DNA from: Christensenella sp964438705
GTDB lineage: Bacteria; Bacillota; Clostridia; Christensenellales; Christensenellaceae
Assembly (NCBI GenBank): GCA_964438705.1
Contig: CAYTKQ010000016.1
Coordinates: 1 to 64,000, forward strand
Direction of reading: 5' to 3'
DNA length: 64,000 nucleotides
Below are positions 8,489-16,488 of this stretch, piece by piece. The notes beneath the pieces were generated by a model, which was not told where the DNA came from, did no database searches, and worked only from the letters and a program-made list of their open reading frames with translations. Numbering within the stretch: position 1 is the stretch's first letter; every line of letters begins with the position of its first letter. The position numbers and the translations under genes are program-made.

Positions 8489-8578
8489 CCTGTCGGCCGC
8501 GGGCAGTCAAAAAACACCGCTTAGGCGTTTACATACATCCCTACCTCCGGCTTCCGTAATGGAAGCCTTTTCTTTTTT
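8489..8578 (+). ncRNA. Possible small structured RNA or attenuated leader ending in a terminator
   Basis: The 386-base gap before the chemoreceptor holds three stem-loops in series: CTGTC/GGCAG (8490-8506), CCGC/GGCG (about 8517-8526) and an intrinsic terminator GGCTTCC-GTAAT-GGAAGCC followed by TTTTCTTTTTT (8549-8578). No ORF lies inside. The terminator is 170 bases before the next start codon, so this could be a short independent RNA or a transcription-attenuating leader. It does not match the c-di-GMP-I or -II aptamer sequences I know. Confidence 0.35.
8549..8578 (+). terminator. Rho-independent terminator upstream of the chemoreceptor gene
   Basis: A 7-bp perfect stem GGCTTCC/GGAAGCC with a GTAAT loop and an 11-base U-rich tail. 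It sits in the leader, not directly behind a gene. Confidence 0.85.
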
Positions 8579-8747
8579 GCGCATACATAAATCGTTAAAA
8601 TGGATTTTTCATGTTGCAAATATATTTTATGCATGGTAATCTTTTTTTATATATGGTAAGCAATGCGTATTATGTCCGCAACGCATACCGTCCTCCCTCA
8701 GTATACTTCGTTTCATCCAACCAAATGATACATGGAGTGATAAAACC

Positions 8748-10454
8748 GTGAAAACAACAAAAAAAATCCGATCCGTAGCATCCAAAATCTCAGCGATGGC
8801 CCTTGCAATCATTATCATCGGCATGTCCGCCATCGGTCTTTTTGGCTTCTTTATGCACTATAACGAAATCGTGCACGCAAAAGCCGAACAGGTTTTATCC
8901 ATTGCCCAAAGCGTTGAACCATTCATAGACAAAGAGATGCTGGCCACGGCCTCGGACGCTCTGGCGACAGATGCAGCCTATCAGACGTTTCTTGAGAAGA
9001 TCAATGAGATAAAGCAAAGCACCGATGCCGCGTATCTTTACATTTTGGATCAGACCGAAAATGGAGAATGGCGTTATTTCGCCGAGGCCATCAAGTCGGG
9101 AGAATCCGAAGACGTTATAGGTACATTGGGGCAGATCGAAGGCCCGGGCGTCTTTCCGGATGAGGCGACGGACGCTTATCTCAATAACAGGTTTGTCACC
9201 ACGGGCATGTACTATTCCGATGGATTCGGAACGCTTGTCGCCGGATTTGCGCCCGTTACAGACGCTTCCGGAAAGGTGATCGGTCTGGTCGGCGTGGATA
9301 TATCCGCCGAAGACGTCAATCAGATTTCGACGCTGTTTGGTATTCTGATGGCGGCGATCGTGGCCGGATTCAGCGTATTTGCCGGAATCTATTTTAGGCG
9401 TTATATCAACAAAAATGTCGGGGCGCCGGTCAACGAGCTCGCGTCGGCCTCCACTAAAATGGCCGTGGGCGACATGGGTATGAGACTTTCCTATGATTCC
9501 GAGGATGAAATCGGCACGCTGTCCAAATCATTTCAGTCGATGGTGGAAAGCACCAAGCATCAGGTGGATGTTCTTGGGAACATCGCGGACGGCGACCTCA
9601 CTGTGATACCTGCAAAAAGAAGTGATCAGGATGCCATGAGTTTGGCGATGCAAAAAATGGTGGTCAATTTGCGCAACATCGTTAATAAGATCAGCACGGG
9701 CACCCAGCGAGTTATGGATGGCTCCAGGCAGGTTGCAGACGGCGCAACGGCTCTTGCGCAAGGGGCAATCGAACAGGCTTCTGTCGTTACTGCGCTTTCT
9801 GATTCAATCAGTGACGTTGCGGATAAAACAAAAAAGAACACCGCCCGGGCCGAAACGGCGGCAGAGCTTACAAGAAACATCCGGGAAAATGCAGAGAAAA
9901 GTTCCGCGCAGATGAACGCATTGATGCGCGCGGTGACAGAGATCAATGAGGCGAGCGATTCGATCAGCAAGATTATGCGCGTCATCGATGAAATTTCTTT
10001 TCAGACCAACATATTGGCACTAAATGCCGCAGTGGAAGCGGCGCGGGCGGGTGAAAACGGGAAGGGCTTTGCCGTCGTTGCGGACGAGGTGCGCAATTTG
10101 GCAGCCAAGAGCGCCGTTGCCGCAAAGGAATCCAGCGTGCTCATCGCCAACTCCATCAGCAAAGCAGAGGAAGGCGCAAAAATCGCGCGCATTTCGTCTG
10201 AATCGCTGGCCGATATTGTCAGCGGAATCAACGAAAGCACAGAGCTGATCAACAAAATTGCGGAACTCTCGGTAACGCAAAACGCGCAGATCGAGCAAAT
10301 CCACGCCGGAATCAGCGATGTGAATCAGGTGGTGCAGCAAAATTCGGCTACAGCACAGCAAAGCGCCGCCGCAAGCCAGGAGATGAGCGGGCAGGCGCAT
10401 ATGCTAAACGATCTGATTTCATTGTTCAAGGTCGATAAAGCGCAAGATCGATAA
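8748..10454 (+). CDS. Methyl-accepting chemotaxis protein with Cache-like sensor
   Basis: A 568-residue membrane chemoreceptor. Segments in order: TM1 (about 17-41), an extracellular ligand domain to about 195 with Cache-like features (YLYILDQ, then GLVGVDISAED), TM2 (about 196-218), HAMP (about 218-275), and a long cytoplasmic signalling helix pair with the conserved tip ISFQTNILALNAAVEAARAG. No C-terminal CheR-binding pentapeptide is present. The start is GTG at 8748 with GGAGTG upstream. It is monocistronic and ends at a 14-bp stem terminator. The ligand is unknown. Confidence 0.95.
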   Translation: MKTTKKIRSVASKISAMALAIIIIGMSAIGLFGFFMHYNEIVHAKAEQVLSIAQSVEPFIDKEMLATASDALATDAAYQTFLEKINEIKQSTDAAYLYILDQTENGEWRYFAEAIKSGESEDVIGTLGQIEGPGVFPDEATDAYLNNRFVTTGMYYSDGFGTLVAGFAPVTDASGKVIGLVGVDISAEDVNQISTLFGILMAAIVAGFSVFAGIYFRRYINKNVGAPVNELASASTKMAVGDMGMRLSYDSEDEIGTLSKSFQSMVESTKHQVDVLGNIADGDLTVIPAKRSDQDAMSLAMQKMVVNLRNIVNKISTGTQRVMDGSRQVADGATALAQGAIEQASVVTALSDSISDVADKTKKNTARAETAAELTRNIRENAEKSSAQMNALMRAVTEINEASDSISKIMRVIDEISFQTNILALNAAVEAARAGENGKGFAVVADEVRNLAAKSAVAAKESSVLIANSISKAEEGAKIARISSESLADIVSGINESTELINKIAELSVTQNAQIEQIHAGISDVNQVVQQNSATAQQSAAASQEMSGQAHMLNDLISLFKVDKAQDR

Positions 10455-10470
10455 GTGGAGTGCAATCAAT

Positions 10471-10502
10471 AAACGGCGTGTGGTTTGCACCACACGCCGT
10501 TT
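10471..10502. terminator. Bidirectional terminator between convergent genes
   Basis: A perfect 14-bp stem (AAACGGCGTGTGGT with its complement) and a TTGC loop lie between the convergent chemoreceptor and YdeI-like genes. T runs occur on both strands. Confidence 0.9.
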
Positions 10503-10509
10503 TATTTTC

Positions 10510-11070
10510 TTACATCGGTTTCAAGTTCTGATTCAGGCGCTCCACGATCCACGAGAACCGTTTTGCACGGCCCGCTTCTGTTTTTGCGTCGAGATAGGCC
10601 CGCGTATAAGTCTTTTGAACGGACGGCGGCATGGCCAAAAAATTGGCATGAGCGGTTTCATGCTCCTGCAACAATACGGCCAAATCCACGATTTGATCCT
10701 CCGTGACCGTCGGTGCCTTGGGCGCGTTCCACTGACCGTTTGCTTTTGCTTCCGCTATTTTCTCCCTGCCATGCGCTGTCATTTTGCCTTGCTGCTCAAG
10801 CAGCCGGGCCAATGCCTTGTTTTTCTCCGACCACTTGCTGTTCGCGCGGCGGGGAGAAAAATATTTATGATATACTTGATCGTCTATGCTTTTCATTTGT
10901 CCGTCGATCCAGCCAAAGCACAGGGCCTCCTCCAGCGCTTCTCCTGCGGCGAGCGTCGTTGGTCCGCCCTTTTTGCCAAACAACAGCCATACGCCCTTGC
11001 TTTCCGCTCCAATCGCCTCCAGCCATGCACGAAATGCGGCGCGGTTTTCAAATGTCAAACGATCGACCAT
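10510..11070 (-). CDS. YdeI/OmdA family protein
   Basis: A 186-residue protein of the YdeI/OmpD-associated (OmdA) family. Recognisable blocks are SKGVWLLFGKKG, the EALCFGWIDGQ segment near residues 48-58, and FSPRRANSKWSEKNKA near 71-86. Family members are small cytosolic proteins of poorly known function, sometimes annotated as bacteriocin-protection proteins. It stands alone with its own AAAGG ribosome site and shares the bidirectional terminator at 10471-10502. Nothing ties it to the sugar genes. Confidence 0.88.
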   Translation of the reverse strand: MVDRLTFENRAAFRAWLEAIGAESKGVWLLFGKKGGPTTLAAGEALEEALCFGWIDGQMKSIDDQVYHKYFSPRRANSKWSEKNKALARLLEQQGKMTAHGREKIAEAKANGQWNAPKAPTVTEDQIVDLAVLLQEHETAHANFLAMPPSVQKTYTRAYLDAKTEAGRAKRFSWIVERLNQNLKPM

Positions 11071-11266
11071 GTCATTCGGCCTTTCTTTCTGCGTTTGCTT
11101 TGGTTTTTTGTTGCGTGTGATTATGCAATGGGTCGCAACCTGTCATCCGACCATTTTTTTAATCGTCTTACCATCGATAATATCGATCCAAATGCTTGAG
11201 CGTAATCTCATAATCATCCGATAGCGTTCTTGAACCGGGCCGTTTTGTTATCGAAAAATTTCGCTC

Positions 11267-11638
11267 TTACATATCTCCGCCCGATATTAAAACACCGGCG
11301 CCCTGAAATGCCGAACCAACGGCGTTATAGATATCGGAATAAAGAGCGGAAGCCTGCCCCATGCCAATGAGGCCGCCCGAGAAACCACTGGTTCCCTGCG
11401 TGAGCGTAATCACCACTCCCTCCGAAGTTGTTTGGCATGTGACATTCAGCTTTACGTGACGTCCCTTTTTTCCGGCGAACGCGCCAAGCATGATCGAAGC
11501 GCCCGATGACCCTCTTTCCGCATTGGCAGACCAATCATCGATCTGAGTCAAAGTAAATCCCTGATTCTCCAACGCAGAATACACGGTATTGCGGGCAATC
11601 GCCGGATCGCCGCTCACCACAAACTTGTGTCCTTTCAT
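11267..11638 (-). CDS. Hypothetical small protein
   Basis: 123 residues, not recognised. The N-terminal half (KGHKFVVSGDPAIARNTVYSAL) looks like an alpha/beta fold with an early strand and helix. The C-terminal third is glycine- and small-residue-rich (FSGGLIGMGQ and FQGAGVLISGG). No signal peptide is present, and no convincing membrane span. A GGGAGGAAGAG ribosome site and a TATAAT-like element about 40 bases further upstream on the minus strand support expression. It is monocistronic, and its neighbours (YdeI-like protein, tRNA) give no functional clue. Confidence 0.75.
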   Translation of the reverse strand: MKGHKFVVSGDPAIARNTVYSALENQGFTLTQIDDWSANAERGSSGASIMLGAFAGKKGRHVKLNVTCQTTSEGVVITLTQGTSGFSGGLIGMGQASALYSDIYNAVGSAFQGAGVLISGGDM

Positions 11639-11839
11639 GTCTCTTCCTCCCTTATGATAATTACGTACTACTATTATATTACTTTAGGAATAATACAGTT
11701 GCAATCATAATTTTTAATGAATTTTTCATTCATTATCATTGCATTGGCTCAATCGAAATTCCCGACATCCTGTCAATTCCCGCGACGGACGTACAGATCG
11801 GCACGAGGCAGGGCGTAACCCTCAAATACAGAACAAAAT

Positions 11840-11888
11840 AAAACGGTGTCCGCAGGAAAGATTCTCACTTCCTTTACGAACACCGTTA
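11840..11888 (-). terminator. Terminator downstream of tRNA-Met
   Basis: Read on the minus strand, AACGGTGT and ACACCGTT pair over a long loop that itself contains an AGGAA/TTCCT stem, followed by TTTATTTTG. Confidence 0.75.
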
Positions 11889-11889
11889 C

Positions 11890-11966
11890 TGGTAGCGGCG
11901 AGTGGGCTCGAACCACCGACCAATCGGGTATGAACCGAGTACTCTAGCCAACTGAGCTACGCCGCC
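11890..11966 (-). tRNA. tRNA-Met (anticodon CAT), elongator type
   Basis: A 77-nt cloverleaf on the minus strand: acceptor GGCGGCG/CGCCGCT, D arm with AGTTGGCTA loop, anticodon loop TTCATAC (CAT), T arm with TTCGAGC, and an encoded 3' ACCA. The GGCGGCG start and overall sequence resemble the Bacillus elongator tRNA-Met rather than the initiator. A lysidine-type tRNA-Ile with CAT anticodon is less likely. Confidence 0.95.
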
Positions 11967-11985
11967 ATTTTAATCGCCTTGCAAT

Positions 11986-12014
11986 ATAATATCATAAGCA
12001 CTTTTCAAAATCAA
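11986..12014 (-). promoter_or_regulatory. Sigma-A promoter for tRNA-Met
   Basis: On the minus strand TTGATT (12009-12014) and TATTAT (11986-11991) are separated by 17 bases, about 20 bases upstream of the tRNA 5' end. Confidence 0.75.
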
Positions 12015-12066
12015 CAACTTTTCATGCCGGAAACGCAAAAAATTCGCGCTGCGGCCGCCCCTTTGG

Positions 12067-12095
12067 TTGACAGGAACGCACAGAATTGATAAGAT
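12067..12095 (+). promoter_or_regulatory. Sigma-A promoter for prfB
   Basis: TTGACA (12067-12072), a 17-base spacer and TAAGAT (12090-12095), about 60 bases before the prfB start codon. Confidence 0.8.
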
Positions 12096-12156
12096 GATTC
12101 AGTGACAAAAGAATGCTTTCTCACGACGTTTTTTGAGAAATATAGAGGTTAAATAG

Positions 12157-13260
12157 ATGATTGTAACGGACGACCAAAAACAAAGAATACAGGACGCAGA
12201 AAAAAAGCTTGAGGAGGCGACCGCCTCATTGAACCTTCCCGCGCTTCAAAAGGAGCTTGCGGACTTAACGGCGCAGATGGAGGCCCCCGACTTCTGGAAC
12301 GACGTGGAAAATGCAAACAAGGTGACAAAGCACGAAAAGCCTTTGAAGGCAAAAATCACGTTATGCGAAAAGCTGTACGCCGCGCTCGAGGATTTGAAGG
12401 TGCTGGTGGATATGGTGGATGAGGCGCAGGATGACGAGCTTCTTTTGGAGCTCAACGAAGAGCTCGCGCAGTTTGAGAAGGACATCACCGATTTTCATCT
12501 CCAGACGCTTTTATCAGGTACCTACGACGCCAACGACGCCATCATATCGCTTCACGCGGGCGCGGGCGGCACAGAGGCGCAGGACTGGGCGCAGATGCTG
12601 ATGCGCATGTATACGCGCTGGGCGGAACGGCACGGTTATACCGTAAAGATCCTCGACTATCTCGACGGAGACGACGCGGGCGTCAAAAGCGTGACCATGC
12701 AGATCTCCGGCGACAACGCATATGGTTATCTGCGCAACGAAAAGGGCGTTCACCGCTTGGTGCGCATTTCTCCCTTTGATTCCAACGCACGGCGGCACAC
12801 CTCGTTTGCGTCGCTCGACGTAACGCCGGAGATCGACGACGCGGACAACGACATCGAGGTGAATCCCGACGACATCCGCGTGGACACCTACCGCTCCTCG
12901 GGTGCGGGCGGGCAGCACGTCAACAAAACGTCCTCCGCGATCCGCATCACGCACTTCCCTACCGGCATCGTTGTTCAGTGCCAGAACGAACGCTCGCAGC
13001 TGCAAAACCGCGAAACCGCGATGCGCATGCTGAAATCAAAGCTCGCCGAAAAACGTGAAGAGGAGCGTATGGCGCACCTCGCCGAAATCAAAGGCGACCA
13101 GAAAAAGATCGAGTGGGGCAGCCAGATTCGCTCCTATGTGTTCTGTCCATACACAATGGTGAAGGATCACCGGACGAGCGTTGAAACGGGCAACATCAAC
13201 GCCGTGATGGACGGCGAGATCGACGAATTCATCAAGGCGTGCCTGATTCAGGGATTTTAA
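12157..13260 (+). CDS. prfB: Peptide chain release factor 2 (RF2), no programmed frameshift
   Basis: 367 residues, the full RF2 length. RF2 recognises UGA and UAA stop codons and triggers peptide release on the ribosome. The catalytic GGQ lies in SSGAGGQHVNKTSSA. The N-terminal helical domain runs to about residue 110, with HAGAGGTEAQDW following. Most bacterial prfB genes need a +1 shift at an in-frame TGA near codon 25; here the ORF is open through S24-L25-N26 (TCA TTG AAC), so no shift is needed. A GAGGAGG sequence still sits a few codons upstream of that point. The stop codon is followed immediately by transposase-remnant sequence. Confidence 0.97.
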   Translation: MIVTDDQKQRIQDAEKKLEEATASLNLPALQKELADLTAQMEAPDFWNDVENANKVTKHEKPLKAKITLCEKLYAALEDLKVLVDMVDEAQDDELLLELNEELAQFEKDITDFHLQTLLSGTYDANDAIISLHAGAGGTEAQDWAQMLMRMYTRWAERHGYTVKILDYLDGDDAGVKSVTMQISGDNAYGYLRNEKGVHRLVRISPFDSNARRHTSFASLDVTPEIDDADNDIEVNPDDIRVDTYRSSGAGGQHVNKTSSAIRITHFPTGIVVQCQNERSQLQNRETAMRMLKSKLAEKREEERMAHLAEIKGDQKKIEWGSQIRSYVFCPYTMVKDHRTSVETGNINAVMDGEIDEFIKACLIQGF

Positions 13261-13386
13261 GCAAACAAAGAGAATAACGTATTCACAGCAGAAAATCAAG
13301 TGGTATTGCCAATCAATGTTGCGATGATGATACCCGCAGATGCAAAAGTAAGGCTGCTCAATGAAGTATTGGTGTCCTGCAAATAA
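13261..13386 (+). pseudogene. N-terminal remnant of an IS1182-like transposase
   Basis: Directly after the prfB stop, the plus strand is open for about 41 codons and reads VVLPINVAMMIPADAKVRLL, which resembles the N-terminus of IS1182/DUF772-type transposases. It ends in TAA at 13384-13386 and the remaining ~400 residues are missing. The next ~180 bases (13387-13565) contain no recognisable gene. Confidence 0.6.
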
Positions 13387-13565
13387 AAGTCAAATAGGAA
13401 AATGAAGAGAAACAAAAAGCTTGTAGAACCTTGAAAAATGTTTAGCAGTAGCCCTGCTGCCCTCAAAAAAATGCAAATGGGCAGATAAGAAAGTACCGCA
13501 AACATACCTTCAACGAATTGATGGCGAGAGTTTAGGCCCCTGGAGTGCTATAAAAAAAGTAGAGA

Positions 13566-14030
13566 GTACAAAAACCTGAAACTAAAGAAATCGAGCTGCA
13601 ACGCGAAAATGACGAGATCGTAGGTTTGGCGATGGATGGCAATATGCGTGCAGAGCTGTGTGTCAGGGCGTTTGAAGCCGCTTGCAGCCGTTCCCGGTCC
13701 CGGTCACGGTCGATGATGCTGCATTCAGACCGGGGCAGCCAGTTTATCAGTGCTGCTTTCCGGGCGGCTCTCGCCAAGCATGGGGCAATCCAGAGTATGA
13801 GCGGTACTGGCCGGTGCTACGACAACGCAAGAATGGAGAGCTTCTTTGCTACTTTGAAGAAAGAAAAACTCTACCGGATCAACACCCGCACCTTTCCCAT
13901 GGAGCAGATGAAGACCATAATTTTCCGATACATTATGGTCTACTACAACAGGCAACGGATTCATACATCAAATCCCGGCGGATGGCCGCCTGCCGTCTAC
14001 AGGCAGATGCAATGTCAATTGGCGGCTTAA
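13566..14030 (+). pseudogene. Truncated IS3-family transposase (OrfB C-terminal half)
   Basis: The C-terminal integrase core of an IS3/IS150-type transposase is present: HSDRGSQFISAAF, then NARMESFFATLKKEKLY and YYNRQRIH, covering the second Asp and the Glu of the DDE triad. The N-terminal HTH region and the first Asp are absent. The upstream in-frame stretch KEIELQRENDEI looks like the end of OrfA, suggesting an internal deletion that joined OrfA to the OrfB tail. A short CGGTCC-type microsatellite (about 13688-13712) encodes an inserted Ser-Arg run and would further disturb the fold. It is probably inactive. Confidence 0.85.
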
Positions 14031-14227
14031 TGAGTTTTCAAGTTTCATGTGTTTGCATACTGCACTTTGCTTGACAACTCCATATCAATTTTCTTGGCCT
14101 GCCACTGCTTTTTGATTTGCTACTTGCGACACTACTTCTTGCTACCTATAAACAGGTCACAAAGCCAAACGCCATTCATTATCTTGTTATTGTAATCTTT
14201 TTAATGTTTCGCGGTGTGTCGGGCGTT

Positions 14228-14377
14228 TTATTTTTGGCCGCCGACTAGGGCCAGCGGCCCGTGTTGAAAATCAGACACGGAAAATCCACGCGCATTGGCG
14301 TAAGTCGTTTCCATCATTTTAAGCGCGGATTCTAAGGCGATTGGATAGCATAAGCCCCGGCCTAGGGAAAACAGCGG
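14228..14377 (-). pseudogene. Fragment of a SIS-domain sugar isomerase/deaminase-like protein
   Basis: The minus strand reads YPLFSLGRGLCYPIALESAL followed by KMMETTYANARGF and SDFQHGPLALV before a TAA at 14228-14230. This matches the conserved substrate loop of SIS-domain enzymes (GlmS/AgaS-like: LGRG, ALKLKE, EFxHGP). A TGA interrupts the frame just upstream of YPLF (about 14378-14380) and no start is present, so only about 50 codons of the domain end remain. The rest of the interval 14031-14563 is AT-rich and shows no other gene. Confidence 0.75.
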
Positions 14378-14480
14378 ATATCATGGTGGCCATTTGCTTT
14401 GCGCCCAATAATTGTTTTATTTCTTATAATCGAAACTAGGTAAAAGATGTATATTTATCGAATAATTTATGAATAAATTT

Positions 14481-14506
14481 AAAAGAAGGCACAAAATTGC
14501 ACCTTC
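14481..14506 (-). terminator. Terminator of the transketolase-end operon
   Basis: On the minus strand GAAGGTGCA pairs with TGTGCCTTC (two G-U pairs) around ATTT, followed by TTTTAAATTT, about 60 bases after the transketolase gene. Confidence 0.7.
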
Positions 14507-14563
14507 CCCATTTCACCGGCATTGTCCACGATTTTGGTCCGATTTCGTCGTCCGTATCCGTCC

Positions 14564-15499
14564 TTATTTGCGCCCGATCGCTCTTTTGATTTTTGTGGCG
14601 ACCGAGTGCGCGTCAAGTCCGTATTTTTCCATCAGCGCTGCGTATGGCCCGCATTCCGCGTGCGTATCTTCAAGCCCCGCGTATTCCAGTGGAACATGTG
14701 TGTCTTCCGCCGCCAACACCTCCGCCACCGCGCCCCCAAGCCCGCCGATCCGGCTGTGTTCCTCCGCCGTTATAAGCGCGCCCGTCTCCTGCGCGCATCT
14801 AATGATCAGTTCCCGATCAAGCGGCTTAATAAAAAACATGTCTGCCACGCGCACATGAAGCCCTTCTTTTTCCAGTAGCTCTGCGGCTTTTATGGCCTCT
14901 CCCACCATTGCGCCGCACGCGATGACCGTCGCATCTGTTCCTGCCCGCACGATTTTTCCGCGTCCCGGCTCGAACTCTGTTTTTTCATCATAGACTGTTT
15001 GCGTCGCGTCCCGCGACAGCCGGATATACATCGGCCCCTTGTGCGTAAGCGCATGGCGTACGACCCACTTGACCTGATGCACATCGCTCGCGACAATCAC
15101 TTCAAAATCCGGCAATGTGCGCATGATTGCGACATCCTCGAGCGAATGATGCGTCGGCCCGTCGAATGCGTCCGAAAGTCCTCCATACGCGCCCACAAAT
15201 TTCATGTCAAGGCCGGAATAGGAGCCATACGTCCTCGCCGCAAGCAACCCAATGGAGGTAAGGAACACGCCAAAGCTGTTGATGAGCGGCGTTTTCCCGG
15301 CTGCCGCAAATCCCGCCGCCATGGCCGCCATGTTCGCCTCCGCGATGCCCACGTTGAAAAAACGCTCTGGGTGCGCATCTCGGAACATGCCTGACTGGGT
15401 AGAGCCGGACACGTCCGCGTCCAGCACCACAAAATCAAGAAATTCATTTCCATATTCCACGAGCGCCTCACCATATGCTTCCCGCAATGTTTTATCCAT
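14564..15499 (-). CDS. Transketolase, C-terminal subunit
   Basis: 311 residues comprising the pyrimidine-binding and C-terminal domains of transketolase. The conserved Glu that activates thiamine diphosphate lies in NVGIAEANMAAMAAG. The GPTHHSLEDVAIMR block and the YIRLSRD segment are typical of split transketolases. The start at 15499 (MDKTLREAYG) is chosen because it overlaps the end of the N-terminal subunit gene by 8 bases, as in translationally coupled pairs. Together the two subunits would move two-carbon units between sugar phosphates. This is the last gene of a long operon with an ABC importer. Confidence 0.93.
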   Translation of the reverse strand: MDKTLREAYGEALVEYGNEFLDFVVLDADVSGSTQSGMFRDAHPERFFNVGIAEANMAAMAAGFAAAGKTPLINSFGVFLTSIGLLAARTYGSYSGLDMKFVGAYGGLSDAFDGPTHHSLEDVAIMRTLPDFEVIVASDVHQVKWVVRHALTHKGPMYIRLSRDATQTVYDEKTEFEPGRGKIVRAGTDATVIACGAMVGEAIKAAELLEKEGLHVRVADMFFIKPLDRELIIRCAQETGALITAEEHSRIGGLGGAVAEVLAAEDTHVPLEYAGLEDTHAECGPYAALMEKYGLDAHSVATKIKRAIGRK

Positions 15500-16328
15500 C
15501 ACTTCCGTCCTCCAGTTCCCTGCGCGCCGCCGCATATGCCGCATCGTCTACAAGTTTGCCGTGCCAGATGTTTTTCCCTTCCATGAAGGAGACTCCTTTG
15601 CCCTTCACCGTTTCCGCAATAATGACGGACGGGCCCTTTGCCTCCTTTGCCGCATCGATGCTGTCCGCAAGCGCCTCTACATCGTGTCCGTCGCAATGAA
15701 AGACCGAAAACCCGAAGGCGCGGAATTTTGCGTCCACATCAAAGAGAGGCATGATCTCGTCCGAGGTCCCGTCAAGTTGAACGTGATTGCGATCCACGAT
15801 GGCGACAAGGTTGTCCGTTTGAAACTTTGCCGCACTCATGCACGCCTCCCACACCGTTCCTTCGTTGAGCTCTCCATCCCCCAGCACCACATATACGGTC
15901 GCCGGATTGCGGTTCATGCGCAGCGCAAGCGCCATGCCAACACCCGCCGACAGGCCCATGCCAAGCGGCCCGGAAGTAAGCTCTACCCCCGGTGTGTGCT
16001 TCATACACGGGTGTCCTTGCAGCCGTGTGCCGAGCCGCCGCAGTGTGAACAGTTCCTCTTTTGGGAAAAACCCCTTTTCCGCAAGCGCGATATACAGCAT
16101 TGGCGCGGCGTGACCCTTGCTTAGAATGATGCGGTCGCGCGTCGGATCGCCGGGGGATTCCGCGTTGATATTTGCTTTTTCAAAATACAGCGTGACAATT
16201 ATTTCGCACACGGAAAGCGCACCGCCCGGATGCCCGGACCCTGCCGCGTGCAGCATATCGATCAGCTGTCTTCGGAACGATGCACACAGTTGGTTCAGTT
16301 CGTTCCTCTTCTGTGCCGGCAATGCCAT
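15492..16328 (-). CDS. Transketolase, N-terminal subunit
   Basis: 278 residues carrying the thiamine diphosphate-binding domain. Visible blocks are SGHPGGALS near residue 30, LSKGHAAPMLY near 72 and the cofactor motif GDGELNEG...VDRN (about 152-183). It overlaps the C-terminal subunit by 8 bases. Because it sits next to ABC transporter genes and not with housekeeping pentose phosphate genes, it is probably a substrate-specific catabolic paralogue. Some split relatives act on unusual ketose substrates, so specificity is open. Confidence 0.93.
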   Translation of the reverse strand: MALPAQKRNELNQLCASFRRQLIDMLHAAGSGHPGGALSVCEIIVTLYFEKANINAESPGDPTRDRIILSKGHAAPMLYIALAEKGFFPKEELFTLRRLGTRLQGHPCMKHTPGVELTSGPLGMGLSAGVGMALALRMNRNPATVYVVLGDGELNEGTVWEACMSAAKFQTDNLVAIVDRNHVQLDGTSDEIMPLFDVDAKFRAFGFSVFHCDGHDVEALADSIDAAKEAKGPSVIIAETVKGKGVSFMEGKNIWHGKLVDDAAYAAARRELEDGSDG

Positions 16329-16384
16329 AATCAGTCCTCCTGTGTCAATTGATATACATGGTGAATCGATAGGGCCGATGGCGT

Positions 16385-16448
16385 GTCATTTGTCCCACGC
16401 GCAGTTTAATTGCGAAGCAATTACCTGTTTGAGCATGGGATAAATGAC
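16385..16448. repeat. Nested inverted repeat between transketolase and permease genes
   Basis: An outer 13-bp inverted repeat with one mismatch (GTCATTTGTCCCA at 16385-16397; TGGGATAAATGAC at 16436-16448) encloses a perfect inner hairpin TAATTGC-GAA-GCAATTA (about 16407-16423). A further GACCG-CCGA-CGGTC stem follows at 16446-16459. No T run follows on the minus strand, so an RNA processing, attenuation or repeat-element role is more likely than simple termination. Confidence 0.7.
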
Positions 16449-16488
16449 CGCCGACGGTCTTGCGAAACACACTCTCTGCCTGCATCGT

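Noticed and set aside
8440..8578. c-di-GMP riboswitch before the chemoreceptor
   Set aside because: Neither the GEMM-I nor the class-II conserved sequence blocks are present; only generic hairpins and a terminator are seen.
13387..13565. Possible further transposase piece after the IS1182-like remnant
   Set aside because: One frame is open for about 45 codons but shows no recognisable motif and no start; too little to call.
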